64,000 nt of DNA from a bacterium (GTDB lineage Bacteria; 4484-113; JAFGCY01): positions 1 through 64,000 of the forward strand of contig JADZFO010000010.1 in NCBI GenBank assembly GCA_020849855.1, given 5' to 3'. Shown here in pieces: positions 26,494-35,306 of this stretch (positions are counted from its first letter, which is position 1; each line of letters starts with the position of its first letter). The position numbers were made by a program, and so were the translations under genes. The notes under the pieces were generated by a model that searched no databases, was not told the origin of the DNA, and was given only the letters and a program-made list of their open reading frames with translations.

Positions 26494-28671
26494 ATGAAGA
26501 GATTCCCCGCCCTGATTGCCGCTTTGGCCATGTTGCTCACCGGCGCCTGCGCCGGTTCGTACAGTGGAGCCCGGGACAGCGGGGACAGCGGCCTTGCGCT
26601 GGCGGATCAAGCAGTGGGCAGCATGCCGCTGCCGGCCCCCGGCGCGTCGGCATCCCTGCCCGCGCTGTCTGCGCTGGACGCCTTGCGCTCGGGCAGCGAC
26701 CTTGTTGAAACCCTGATCGGCGGCAGCTTTACCCTCGGCCGCAGCGCCGGCGCGACGGAGCAGGGCGATGCCCTGCTGCTGGATGCAACAGCGACGGGGC
26801 CGGGCCTTGGCGCGGTATCCGAGTGGGCGCTGTATGGTTTTGACCCGGCGGCGGCAGGCGGCAGCCTGGACAGTGTGCAGGTGCTGCTGGATGCGCCGGG
26901 AACAGGTGCATGGATCGGGTTGGGCGATTTCAGCAGCGGGCGCTGGGAGTGGCACGGGCCCTACAGCAGCTTCAAGTCCTTCCTTGTGGATGACCCGAAG
27001 TATCTTTCGCCCGGCGGGACGCTGTTCATCAGCGTGGTCAGCCCGGCGGGGATCAGCACGACGGTGAATGCGCTCAGCCTTCGCACGATCAACCCGAACA
27101 ACGTCGCGCCGAGCGCGGACCTGCAGGCGGACGTGCCCGGCGGCGATGCGCCGCTGCTGGTGAGCTTCGATGCATCGGCTAGCGCGGACCCGGAGGGGCA
27201 GGCGCTGGTCTACCTGTGGGACTGGGAGGGCGACGGCCTCTTTGACGCCAGCTCGATCAGCCCGCTGGCCAGCCATGTTTACAGCAGCGGTGGCAGCTTT
27301 ACGCCGACGCTGCGCGTGGAGGATTCCTCCGCCGCAGCGGACAGCGCCAGTGTGCAGCTTGAGGTGAACAGCCCGCCGGTGGCTGTGCTGGATATCGCCA
27401 GCGGCGAGCTGCGCAAGGATGAGCCGGTGCACCTCTCGGCGCTGGGTTCCGGCGACAGCGACGGCAGCATCGTGAACTTTGAGTGGGACACCGACGGCGC
27501 GCCGGGCTTCGAGGCCAGCTCCGGCACGGCTCCTGACTACAGCTTCAGTGCAGCGCTGGCCGGGCCGCAGACCTGGCGCCTGCGCGTGACGGATGATGAG
27601 GGCGCGCAGAGCCTGACTGAAGCTCCGGTCTGGGTCAGGGGCTTCAACCACAGCGCGCCGAACGGCAACCAGAGCACCGGCAACAGCACCGCGATCGCCG
27701 TGATCAACGGCCAGCTGGCGATCTGTTACCGGGATGTCGACACGCAGGAAATGCGCTACAGCACAGCCCTTGACGCGGGAGCCACCAGCTGGAGCAGCCC
27801 GGTGGTGATCAAGCAGCCGGAGAATGGCTCCGGCTTCAAGCTGCGCGAAGTGGCCGGGCGTCCGGCGGTGGCCTGGCAAAGCACCCCGGGCCCTAACAAT
27901 TTAGTCTTTTGCCGCGCCGAGGATGCCAGCGGCTCAAGCTGGGGTGCGGTTCAGGTGCTGGACCCCACGTCCAATGCCGGCCAGTGGCTGGATCTGGACT
28001 TCATCGGGGGCAAGCCTGCGCTGGCCTACTTTGATCCGACCAACGACAAGCTCAAGTTCATTCTGGCCAGCGACCCCGAGGGCCTGAACTGGGGCGGGCC
28101 GGTGACAATCGAGAATGGCTCGGACCTGCGCTACTGCTCGCTGGAGGAGATAGCCGGCCGGCCGGCCGTGGCCTTCTGCGAGGCGAACAACTTTGACCTG
28201 CTGTTTGAGCGGGCCGAGGACAGTGAGGGCACGGCCTGGTCGAACGCCTCCCTGCTGCTGGATGTGGCGAACGTCACAGGCATCTCCTGCTGCCTGGTCA
28301 ATGTGGCCGGCCGGCCGGCCATTGCCTACAACGATGCCGACCTGGGCTTGCTGAAGTACTTCCGGTCGGAGAACGAGGCAGGGACGCTATGGCTCCAGCC
28401 TCAGGTGGTGGATGACACGCAGGACAGCGGGCAGAGTCTGAGCATGGTGCTGATCGGCGGCCGACCGGTGATCGGCTATGTGCAGAGCGCAGCGGGCAAG
28501 AACAAGCTTGTCACGTCCCGGGCGCTGGACAGCATCGGAGTCGGCTGGAGCAGCCCGCAGCAGGCCTACGGCGGAGAGCAGGTCGAGACCCTGGACATGA
28601 CCGCTTTCCAGGGGCAGCCGGCCTTCAGCTTCTACCGTTTCGGCGGCATCGGCTGTTCAGTGGGCTTTTAG
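26494..28671 (+). CDS. PKD-domain lipoprotein with seven-blade propeller-like repeats
   Basis: 725 residues; lipobox TGAC (Cys19). The shared N-terminal domain contains WIGLGDFSSGRWEW (about residue 145). Two PKD-like modules follow (ALVYLWDWEGDGLFD and GSIVNFEWDTDGAPG). From about 385 to the end are seven repeats with forms of AGRPAVAY, NGQLAICY or GGKPALAYFD. The seven repeats and module order match the genes at 2207 and 28796. TATACT lies well upstream of the ATG. No enzymatic residues are recognisable. Confidence 0.83.
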   Translation: MKRFPALIAALAMLLTGACAGSYSGARDSGDSGLALADQAVGSMPLPAPGASASLPALSALDALRSGSDLVETLIGGSFTLGRSAGATEQGDALLLDATATGPGLGAVSEWALYGFDPAAAGGSLDSVQVLLDAPGTGAWIGLGDFSSGRWEWHGPYSSFKSFLVDDPKYLSPGGTLFISVVSPAGISTTVNALSLRTINPNNVAPSADLQADVPGGDAPLLVSFDASASADPEGQALVYLWDWEGDGLFDASSISPLASHVYSSGGSFTPTLRVEDSSAAADSASVQLEVNSPPVAVLDIASGELRKDEPVHLSALGSGDSDGSIVNFEWDTDGAPGFEASSGTAPDYSFSAALAGPQTWRLRVTDDEGAQSLTEAPVWVRGFNHSAPNGNQSTGNSTAIAVINGQLAICYRDVDTQEMRYSTALDAGATSWSSPVVIKQPENGSGFKLREVAGRPAVAWQSTPGPNNLVFCRAEDASGSSWGAVQVLDPTSNAGQWLDLDFIGGKPALAYFDPTNDKLKFILASDPEGLNWGGPVTIENGSDLRYCSLEEIAGRPAVAFCEANNFDLLFERAEDSEGTAWSNASLLLDVANVTGISCCLVNVAGRPAIAYNDADLGLLKYFRSENEAGTLWLQPQVVDDTQDSGQSLSMVLIGGRPVIGYVQSAAGKNKLVTSRALDSIGVGWSSPQQAYGGEQVETLDMTAFQGQPAFSFYRFGGIGCSVGF

Positions 28672-28795
28672 CAGGCGGTTCAAAACAGCCCCGGCTGGGA
28701 CATTGAGCTGCGCTGGGGTGGAGCTTTGCTGGGCCAGGCTTGCTGGACAAGGCTTGTTATACTTTTCCTGCTACTGTACCGGGGAGGGATCTGCC

Positions 28796-31063
28796 TTGAA
28801 ACTGCTCCGCTGTGTGACCCTGCTGCTCAGCCTTTGCATAGTTCTGCAAGTCAGCGCCTGCGGCGGCGGCCAGCGCAGCGATGTAAAGCCACAGGCTGAA
28901 AGCAAGGCCCTGCCGGCCGGCAGCACAGCGCCGGACGCGGCTCCAGAATCGACGCAGCCAAGGGCAGCACCAGCGCAGCTGCAGGCGGGGCTGCCCCCGC
29001 TGGACAGCCTGCGCGGGGCCTCGACAGCGCTGGAGAACAATTACCTGAATCCATCGCAGTACAGCACGATCAGCTCTAGCGGGGCATCGACCAACGGCCT
29101 GGATCTGCTGCTTGACAGCGCGCCCGGCGAGCTGGCCTTTGGGACTTATGTGCTGGACATCACGCCGCAGATCACGCAGCGCTGGCTGGACCTGCTGCTG
29201 ACCTACCCCGACGCTACACCGGACGACGAGCCGGTCTGGGTCGCGCTGGCCGACTTTTCCGCCGGGCGCTGGGAGCTGCACGATGTGCGCAGCGAGGGCA
29301 GCAGCTTTGAGCTCAGCGACCCGCGCTATCTGTCCAGCGCGCAGACGATCAGCCTGGCCCTGCTGGCCTGGGACGGCGGCACGGTGACCTGCGAGGGGAT
29401 CTACCTGACGGCCGCGGGCGGCAACAGCGCGCCGCTGGCTGACCTGCAGGCGGATGTGACCAGCGGAGCCGCGCCGCTGAGCGTGAACTTCGACGCCTCG
29501 GGCAGCAGCGACGTGGATGGGAACATCACTTCATACCGCTGGGACTTCGACGGCGACGGGATCGCTGATGATTTCACGCAGCTGCCACAGGCCAGCCATA
29601 GCTATAACGGCGGCGGCACATTTGAAGCCAGCGTGACGGTGCAGGATGTCTACAGCGAGCAGGCCACAGCGCAGCTTACGGTCACGGTCAACGGCGGGAA
29701 CCAGTCGCCGCAGGCCAGCTTCCTGGTGCTGCCCGATACGGTGGACACGATCGAGGCGGTGGTGCTGGACGGCAGCGCTTCCAGCGACCCCGACGGCAGC
29801 ATTGTGAAGTATGAGTGGGACACCGATGGCGACGGCATCTTCGACCCGGCCTTCGACTTTCAAGAGATAACCGACGGCTTCACCTTCCTGACCGGCGGCG
29901 TGCGCACGTTGACTTTGCGCGTCACCGATGACGATGGGGCGACCGACACGGCCATCGCGCCGGTGACGGTGCACGGCTGGTCGGGGCTGCTCACGATCCC
30001 GGTGCCGGGCACTCCCAGCGGCGGCGTTTATGAAGACTGCTCGCTGGCCCAGATCTCCGGCCGGCCCGCCTTCAGTTGCATGAACACCAACGGAGCGCTG
30101 TATTACGTGCGCGCCGAGGATGCTGTCGGCTCAAGCTGGGGGGCGGCGCAGAGGATCAGCAACGCCAACAATGTTGCCGGCGAGAGCAGCCTCTGCTTTG
30201 TCAACGGCCGCCCGGCGGTAGCCTTCTGGAACCAGGCGAGCGAGAAGCTGCGCTATGTCCAGGCCACTGACGCTGTGGGCAGCGACTGGCCCGACCCGGT
30301 GACGGTCGCGGACGGCGTGACGGCGTACTCGCTGAAACTGATGGAGTTCCAGGGCAAGCCGGCGATCGGCTACAACGAGTCCAGCTCACAGTTTCAGGAG
30401 ATCTTTTTCCAGCGCGCAGCGGATGCGGACGGCACGGCCTGGCTCAGCCCGCTCTTTGTGGCGAACTGCGGCATCACACCGATATGCATGATGCTGGTCA
30501 GCTCGCGTCCGGCCTTCTGCTCTTTCGGTGATGCAGGCACCTATTCCAATGGCTTCTATAAGCGCTCCGGGGATGACGACGGTGCGCAGTGGAATGCTGA
30601 CCCCGAGCAGATAAACTCGGTTGAGGGCGACAGTTTCATCTTTGGCGGATCCATGATCGAAACCGGCAGCGGTCGGCCGGCCTTCTCAGGGCTGGCGGTG
30701 AGCGAGGATCTGGGCACGGTGCTGGGGATCCGCTATTGCCTGGCGGACACAAACGGCCAGAACTGGAGCAACGAAGAGACCTTCGCGGCCGGGGATCACC
30801 CGACTTATTGCTGCCTGGCCCGGGTTGACGGCCGACCGGCGCTGATCTACAGCGCCGACCCTGACGGTGACTTTGTTGACAGCCTCTTCTACTGTGAGTC
30901 GCTGAACGACAATGGCACCAACTGGGCGGCGCCGCAGGAAGTTGTGCAGATGCCAAGCGATCTGGATCTGGTCAACGAGCTGGATCTGATTGATGTGGCT
31001 GGCAGCCCGGGGGCGCTGGTCAAGAGCAATCGGGAGTACTACTTCATCTACGAGACGCCCTAG
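28796..31063 (+). CDS. PKD-domain lipoprotein with seven-blade propeller-like repeats
   Basis: 755 residues from a TTG. The frame is open to 28703, but GGGGAGGGA sits just before 28796 and the signal peptide (MKLLRCVTLLLSLCIV) starts there, ending in the lipobox VSAC (Cys22). Shared N-terminal domain with WVALADFSAGRWE; two PKD modules (YRWDFDGDGIADD, YEWDTDGDGIFD); from about 393 seven repeats with SGRPAFS, NGRPAVAFW, QGKPAIGY and so on. Tandem paralogue of the gene at 26494. TATACT at 28758-28763 is a possible -10. Confidence 0.82.
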   Translation: MKLLRCVTLLLSLCIVLQVSACGGGQRSDVKPQAESKALPAGSTAPDAAPESTQPRAAPAQLQAGLPPLDSLRGASTALENNYLNPSQYSTISSSGASTNGLDLLLDSAPGELAFGTYVLDITPQITQRWLDLLLTYPDATPDDEPVWVALADFSAGRWELHDVRSEGSSFELSDPRYLSSAQTISLALLAWDGGTVTCEGIYLTAAGGNSAPLADLQADVTSGAAPLSVNFDASGSSDVDGNITSYRWDFDGDGIADDFTQLPQASHSYNGGGTFEASVTVQDVYSEQATAQLTVTVNGGNQSPQASFLVLPDTVDTIEAVVLDGSASSDPDGSIVKYEWDTDGDGIFDPAFDFQEITDGFTFLTGGVRTLTLRVTDDDGATDTAIAPVTVHGWSGLLTIPVPGTPSGGVYEDCSLAQISGRPAFSCMNTNGALYYVRAEDAVGSSWGAAQRISNANNVAGESSLCFVNGRPAVAFWNQASEKLRYVQATDAVGSDWPDPVTVADGVTAYSLKLMEFQGKPAIGYNESSSQFQEIFFQRAADADGTAWLSPLFVANCGITPICMMLVSSRPAFCSFGDAGTYSNGFYKRSGDDDGAQWNADPEQINSVEGDSFIFGGSMIETGSGRPAFSGLAVSEDLGTVLGIRYCLADTNGQNWSNEETFAAGDHPTYCCLARVDGRPALIYSADPDGDFVDSLFYCESLNDNGTNWAAPQEVVQMPSDLDLVNELDLIDVAGSPGALVKSNREYYFIYETP

Positions 31064-31210
31064 GCAGGGCATGGTGGCCGGATATGGCCGCGCCTGTTGA
31101 AACAGGTCAGTCCTCGATGGTCTGGGGAACACGCAGGCAGCGGCGCAGCAGGGGCGAAGTTGAGCAGACAGGCAGCCGAGACATCCACGCGCATCGCGGC
31201 GTCACAATAA

Positions 31211-31735
31211 GTGATGGCCGAGGGCAGAGAACAATTCGAGGCCGCACTGCGGGATGGCGCTTACGAGCTGGCCTGGCGTTACTGCTGCCGTCTGCAGCGC
31301 AGCCGCGAAGAAGCCGAAGACCTGCTGCAGGGCAGCCTGCTTAGCGCCTTCCAGGCCTTTGCTTCGCTGCGCGAGCGTGAGAGTTTCCGCGCCTGGCTGC
31401 TGTGCATCATCCGCAGGCGCTTTCTGAGCAGCCTGCGGCGCCGGCGCGAGACCGCCGCGCTGGAGGATGAACTGCCCGCGCGTATCGAAGCCGGCGAAGA
31501 CCCCCGCGATCAGCTGGTGCTGGCGGCGCTGCGCGCTATGCCGCAGCCACAGCGTGAGCTGCTTGAGCTGTTCTACATCGAGGGGCTGAACCTGGCGGAG
31601 CTGGGAGGGGTGCTTGGGCTGCCGGCAATTGCTGCGCGGCATCGCCTGCACCGCGCCCGTGAAGCCCTGCGCCGGGCAACGGCCCGACTGGAAGCCGCGC
31701 TGCCGGGGATGCTGATACAGGAAGTGGAGGACTGA
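31211..31735 (+). CDS. ECF-type sigma-70 family factor
   Basis: 174 residues. Region 2 is seen in AWRYCCRLQRSREEAEDLLQ with SFRAWLLCIIRRRFLS, and region 4 in MPQPQRELLELFYIEGLNLAELGGVLGLPAIAARHRLHRAR, the usual -35-reading helix-turn-helix. There is no region 1 or 3. The start may be GTG 31211 or ATG 31214. The next gene begins one base after the stop, the usual arrangement for a sigma factor and its regulator. Its targets are unknown. Confidence 0.88.
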   Translation: MMAEGREQFEAALRDGAYELAWRYCCRLQRSREEAEDLLQGSLLSAFQAFASLRERESFRAWLLCIIRRRFLSSLRRRRETAALEDELPARIEAGEDPRDQLVLAALRAMPQPQRELLELFYIEGLNLAELGGVLGLPAIAARHRLHRAREALRRATARLEAALPGMLIQEVED

Positions 31736-31736
31736 G

Positions 31737-33203
31737 ATGCGGGAAAGAAGACACGAGATCAAAATGGACAGCCTGGACCTGGAAGGTGCGCTCAGACGGT
31801 CACGGATCACAGCGCCGCAGGCGCCACTGATGCAAGGCATGCTGGCACCAGGGAGTGGGCAAGCCGCAGGCGCAGGCGTTGGATCACAACCGCGCCGCCG
31901 CGGAACCGGCGCCCTGCTGCTGCGGGTCGGGCTGGCAATGCTAGTGATTACTGCTCTGCTGGTTGGTCTGCAAGTGAGATTCGACAACGTCGCGCGCCGT
32001 TCGTGGAGCGTTTCGCCGTTCAATACAGTTAACGCGGCCTATGCCAGTGCCGGCGGCTTCAGCCTGGACTTCACCATCTATGACAAGGACTTTCCGCGGC
32101 CTAAGAATGGCGAGTGGAAAGGGCCAAACATCAAGAGGTTTGAAAAGGAAGCTGAAGACTGGGCGCGAAGCAATGGTCTGGATCGTTCAAGCTTCGAGCC
32201 GGCTATGGGAGTTGAGCTGCCAGTTTTTCAGCTTATGTGGACGGGAGGAGGACGAAGCGAAGGCCAATACCTGAGCAAAAGGTTTCAGGTCAGTCTGCGG
32301 ATCGAGGAGCGTGGCGCTGTTGAGGACTTTTGCTCCAGAATGGCGCAGCTGCCTGGGGTATCCGACCCGGAGATACGCAAGCTGGCACTCTATGCCGGGA
32401 AAGATGGCGTGTCATTCGTTGGCATCGGGGGCTTTACGCCGGAGCAGGAAGCGGCAAAGGTGTTCATCAATGGCATCAGTCATGAATATCCCGAGGACTT
32501 CGAGGCATTCGAGGCACAGGACCTTTACTGGAGCTTTGAGGTGTTGAAGGAGGGCGGAATCGACTATTGGGCCTTCAGGGACAAGCGGGACTGGCTGAGG
32601 GATCGCTCGACAAGGACTTCGCGCTTTGATCTTGGCGATGTCTTCAGGGTTGCGCTGGACAAGCAAGGCAACATGCATATCGACACAGTGCTTGAGAACT
32701 GGGAACTGCCTGCAGCCACGCTGAAGGCACCGGTAAACCTGCGACTTATGGAAGGTTGGTGCCTCCGCCTTCCAGCCGGATTTGATGAGAGCACGATTGA
32801 CCCGGTTGAGGAGCTGTCAAGGAAGTTTGACCCGCTCCCGGGCGACAGCGATCCTCGATACTATGAAGGTTTGCATTACTGGCTTGTCCCGCTGGAGCGC
32901 CTGATCGGCAGCGGTGCCGGAACATGGGCAAGAGCGGATAAGGCCGAGGCACGGCGCATCGCCGACGAGATGCAGGCGGTAATCGACGCATGGACAGACG
33001 CGCATCCGGAGGTGCAGCGCAGCCTGGTCTTTGGCGACCGTATCGATTCCGGTCCCTGGCTCGCCGGGCCGAATGTGATCGCCTTCACCGTCGGCCTGCA
33101 CAGCGAGGATCTGCATGAGTTTGATGAGCTGAAGGCGCAATTGGCGGCGATACCTGGCGTGCCGCAGCCTCAAAGCAACACCACCGACCTGGTGAAACGG
33201 TAG
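31737..33203 (+). CDS. Membrane-anchored partner of the ECF sigma factor (possible anti-sigma)
   Basis: 488 residues. A cytoplasmic N-terminus of about 55 residues, one membrane helix (about 58-79, LLLRVGLAMLVITALLVGLQ) and a large extracytoplasmic domain of some 400 residues. This topology and the one-base gap to the sigma gene fit an anti-sigma factor. The N-terminus is short, lacks the zinc HxxxCxxC motif of ZAS anti-sigma factors, and the outer domain matches nothing I know. It contains two similar halves with ..FEVLKEGGIDYWAFRD-type strands. Sensing or anti-sigma activity is inference from position. Confidence 0.6.
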   Translation: MRERRHEIKMDSLDLEGALRRSRITAPQAPLMQGMLAPGSGQAAGAGVGSQPRRRGTGALLLRVGLAMLVITALLVGLQVRFDNVARRSWSVSPFNTVNAAYASAGGFSLDFTIYDKDFPRPKNGEWKGPNIKRFEKEAEDWARSNGLDRSSFEPAMGVELPVFQLMWTGGGRSEGQYLSKRFQVSLRIEERGAVEDFCSRMAQLPGVSDPEIRKLALYAGKDGVSFVGIGGFTPEQEAAKVFINGISHEYPEDFEAFEAQDLYWSFEVLKEGGIDYWAFRDKRDWLRDRSTRTSRFDLGDVFRVALDKQGNMHIDTVLENWELPAATLKAPVNLRLMEGWCLRLPAGFDESTIDPVEELSRKFDPLPGDSDPRYYEGLHYWLVPLERLIGSGAGTWARADKAEARRIADEMQAVIDAWTDAHPEVQRSLVFGDRIDSGPWLAGPNVIAFTVGLHSEDLHEFDELKAQLAAIPGVPQPQSNTTDLVKR

Positions 33204-33310
33204 GCAGAGATGGAAGCTGAGCTCGCACGGCGCCAGAAGGGAGAGTGAAGCGGAGAAGTGCCTGCGTCCCAGGGAGATGCAGGTCGGGACCAGCGAGCAC
33301 AAGCGAGGAC

Positions 33311-33402
33311 GGGCGGGGACAAGCCCCGCCCTTGTAAGACGTAGCAAGATGCGGGCTGGGGTGCCCGCGCTCCCGGAAGATGCCGGCTAAAGCCGGCGCT
33401 CC
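33311..33402. repeat. Cluster of three REP-like palindromes
   Basis: Within 92 bp: GGGCGGGGAC/AAGCCCCGCCC (33311-33331); GCGGGC-6 nt-GCCCGC followed by GCTCC (33351-33373); GCCGGC-TAAA-GCCGGC followed by GCTCC (33382-33402). The last resembles the 27-bp REPs beside the RAYT gene (GCCGGC-5 nt-GCCGGC-GTTCC). A partial copy follows near 33411-33430. They fill most of the 225-bp gap between convergent genes. Confidence 0.7.
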
Positions 33403-33428
33403 TGGAAGTGCAGCGACAAGCCCCGCCT

Positions 33429-34280
33429 CTAGCCTGAGCGCTTGAGCAGGCCGGTGCGCTTGGCATAGCGCTCGGCCCAGGCAAATAGCAGGTAGCCCAG
33501 GGGGATATAGAGCAGGCCGGTCAGCACCAGCGCCCCGATATCGCCCCAGACTTCCGACAGCGGCGCGCCGGCCAGCAGGGCCTTGCGCTGGGCCTCCAGC
33601 ATCCAGTAGACCGGGTTGATATAGGCCAGCCAGCGGATCCACTCCGGCAGCACGGTGATGGGGTAGTAAACCCCCGAGGCCAGCAGCAGCACCGCCGAAA
33701 GGATGTGGTTGGCCTGGCTGCCCTTCTCCGGGCTGAGCAGCGGCATCACCGCCGCGCAGAGCGACAGGCCGATCATCGCCAGCGATCCCAGCAGCAGCGC
33801 CACCCCGCAGGCGGCCAGGTTGACCTGCTCGAAGCTGAGGCCGAAGGCCCACCACAGGATGATGATCATCAGCAGCGAGCGCAGCACGGAATAGATCAGC
33901 CCGACCAGGGCCACGCCGCTTAGGTGCGTGAAGCGGTGCACCGGGGCCATAAAGGTGTACTCGAGGGTGCCCTCCCAGCGCTCCAGCGCGATCGTGTCGG
34001 CGACGATGAAGAAGATCACGCTGAGATAGCTCCAGAGCACCGCGCCGACCAGCAGGTAGGCCACGAAGCTCTGGCCCGCGGGCACGTAAGGCGGCGCGAC
34101 CCCGGCGGAGACGCCGAGGTAGCCCATGGCGAAGGCGGTGATCAGGTGGTAGACCAGCCAGACGATGTCCCAGGCGAGATAACGCTTGGTCAGGTCGACG
34201 TGCAGGCCGAGGAAGGCCCAGGTGGCCTTCAGCTCGCTCCTCAGCCGGCGTGATGTTGTTTCTTTTGCGATCAGTGACAT
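33429..34280 (-). CDS. ABC-2 type transporter permease
   Basis: 283 residues, six predicted membrane helices, with the ABC-2 layout. ERWEGTLEYTFMAPVHR is the conserved cytoplasmic coupling region, and ASGVYYPITVLPEWIRWLAYINPVYWMLEA is the typical C-terminal motif of drug or polysaccharide export permeases. Nearly colinear with its neighbour at 34356, so a tandem duplication; they may form a heterodimer. No ATPase gene is in the window. The ribosome site AGGAAACTGAG abuts a palindromic repeat at 34292. Confidence 0.85.
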   Translation of the reverse strand: MSLIAKETTSRRLRSELKATWAFLGLHVDLTKRYLAWDIVWLVYHLITAFAMGYLGVSAGVAPPYVPAGQSFVAYLLVGAVLWSYLSVIFFIVADTIALERWEGTLEYTFMAPVHRFTHLSGVALVGLIYSVLRSLLMIIILWWAFGLSFEQVNLAACGVALLLGSLAMIGLSLCAAVMPLLSPEKGSQANHILSAVLLLASGVYYPITVLPEWIRWLAYINPVYWMLEAQRKALLAGAPLSEVWGDIGALVLTGLLYIPLGYLLFAWAERYAKRTGLLKRSG

Positions 34281-34291
34281 CTCAGTTTCCT

Positions 34292-34347
34292 GTAGGGTGC
34301 AGGCATGCCTGCACCATCCGGAAGGTGCACGCAGGCGTGCACCCTAC
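34292..34347. repeat. GTAGGGTGC palindromic element between duplicated permeases
   Basis: 56 bp bounded by GTAGGGTGC and GCACCCTAC, with inner palindromic halves (GCAGGCATGCCTGC and GCACGCAGGCGTGC). Same end sequence type as the element in kdsA. It lies directly before the ribosome site of the downstream permease. Confidence 0.75.
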
Positions 34348-34355
34348 AAGCATCC

Positions 34356-35207
34356 TTAGCCATTTCTCTTCAGCAGGCCCGTCCGCTTGGCATAGTTCTC
34401 GGCCCAGCGGAAGGCGAGGTAGCCCAGGGGTACATAGATCAGCCCGCTGAGCAGCAGCATGCCGAGGTTCGGCAGCATCTCGCGCAGCGGCGCATGTTCC
34501 AGCAGGGCCTGGCGCAGGGCCAGCAGGGCCCAGTAGGGCGGGCAGATCCAGGCCAGGGGCTGCAGCAGGGCCGGCAGCACGCTGATCGGGAAGTAGGTCC
34601 CGCTGACAAGCAGGGTGCAGGCCAGGATGATCTCGGTCGCCTGCGCGCCCTTCTCCGGGCTGAGCAGGGGAAAGACCGCGGCCACCAGGCCCATGCCCAG
34701 CATGGCGATGGTGCTCAGCCCCAGCGTCATCAGCGCCGCGCCGAAGTTGGCCCCGCGCAGGTCCAGATCAAAGATCCAGACCAGCAGGGCCATCATGATC
34801 ACGATGCGGATCAGGCCGTAGATCACCGAGGCCAGGCACATGCCGGCCAGGCGCGTGAACTGGTGCACCGGCGCCATGAAGGTGTACTCCAGGGTGCCTT
34901 CCCAGCGCTCCCAGGCGATGGCCTGGGCCACGAAGATGAAGACGACGCCGAGGTAGCTCCAGATGACCGCGCCGATGCAGAGGTAAAGCACATAGCCCTG
35001 GTGGTCCATGGCGAAGGCCGGGGCTGCGCCGGAGCTGACCCCGATGAGGCCGATGATGATGGCGTTGATCAGGTTGTAGATCAGCCAGACGATGTCCCAG
35101 AGCAGATAGCGCTTGGTCAGGTCGACATCGCGCAGCAGAAAGCCGCGCACAGCCGCCAGCTCCCGCGAGAGCCTGCTGCCGGGGTTATGGATGCGTTCAA
35201 CAGACAT
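34356..35207 (-). CDS. ABC-2 type transporter permease (paralogue)
   Basis: 283 residues, six membrane helices. It shares long identical stretches with the permease at 33429, such as ERWEGTLEYTFMAPVH, and the end YAKRTGLLKR. The proteins differ mainly in helices 1-2 and in loops. The genes read in the same direction, separated only by a repeat element, as the downstream part of a minus-strand group with the CPBP protease and glycosyltransferase genes. Substrate unknown; export of a surface glycan is plausible given the glycosyltransferase but not shown. Confidence 0.85.
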   Translation of the reverse strand: MSVERIHNPGSRLSRELAAVRGFLLRDVDLTKRYLLWDIVWLIYNLINAIIIGLIGVSSGAAPAFAMDHQGYVLYLCIGAVIWSYLGVVFIFVAQAIAWERWEGTLEYTFMAPVHQFTRLAGMCLASVIYGLIRIVIMMALLVWIFDLDLRGANFGAALMTLGLSTIAMLGMGLVAAVFPLLSPEKGAQATEIILACTLLVSGTYFPISVLPALLQPLAWICPPYWALLALRQALLEHAPLREMLPNLGMLLLSGLIYVPLGYLAFRWAENYAKRTGLLKRNG

Positions 35208-35306
35208 GGCATTATTGAGACAGTATCCACGTGCTAAGTCGCGCGTGGCAGGGGGCGAAGGTTAGAGGTGAGTAGGGCGGCGGAGCTGGCCGTCGCCGGA
35301 AGAGGA

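Noticed and set aside
33311-33430. CRISPR array
   Set aside because: Palindromes are close together but differ in sequence, have no uniform spacers and no cas genes; they fit REP-type units.
34292-34347. Transcription terminator between the permeases
   Set aside because: The hairpin is strong but lacks a T-run on either strand, and its ends match the GTAGGG element found in kdsA, so it is a repeat element.
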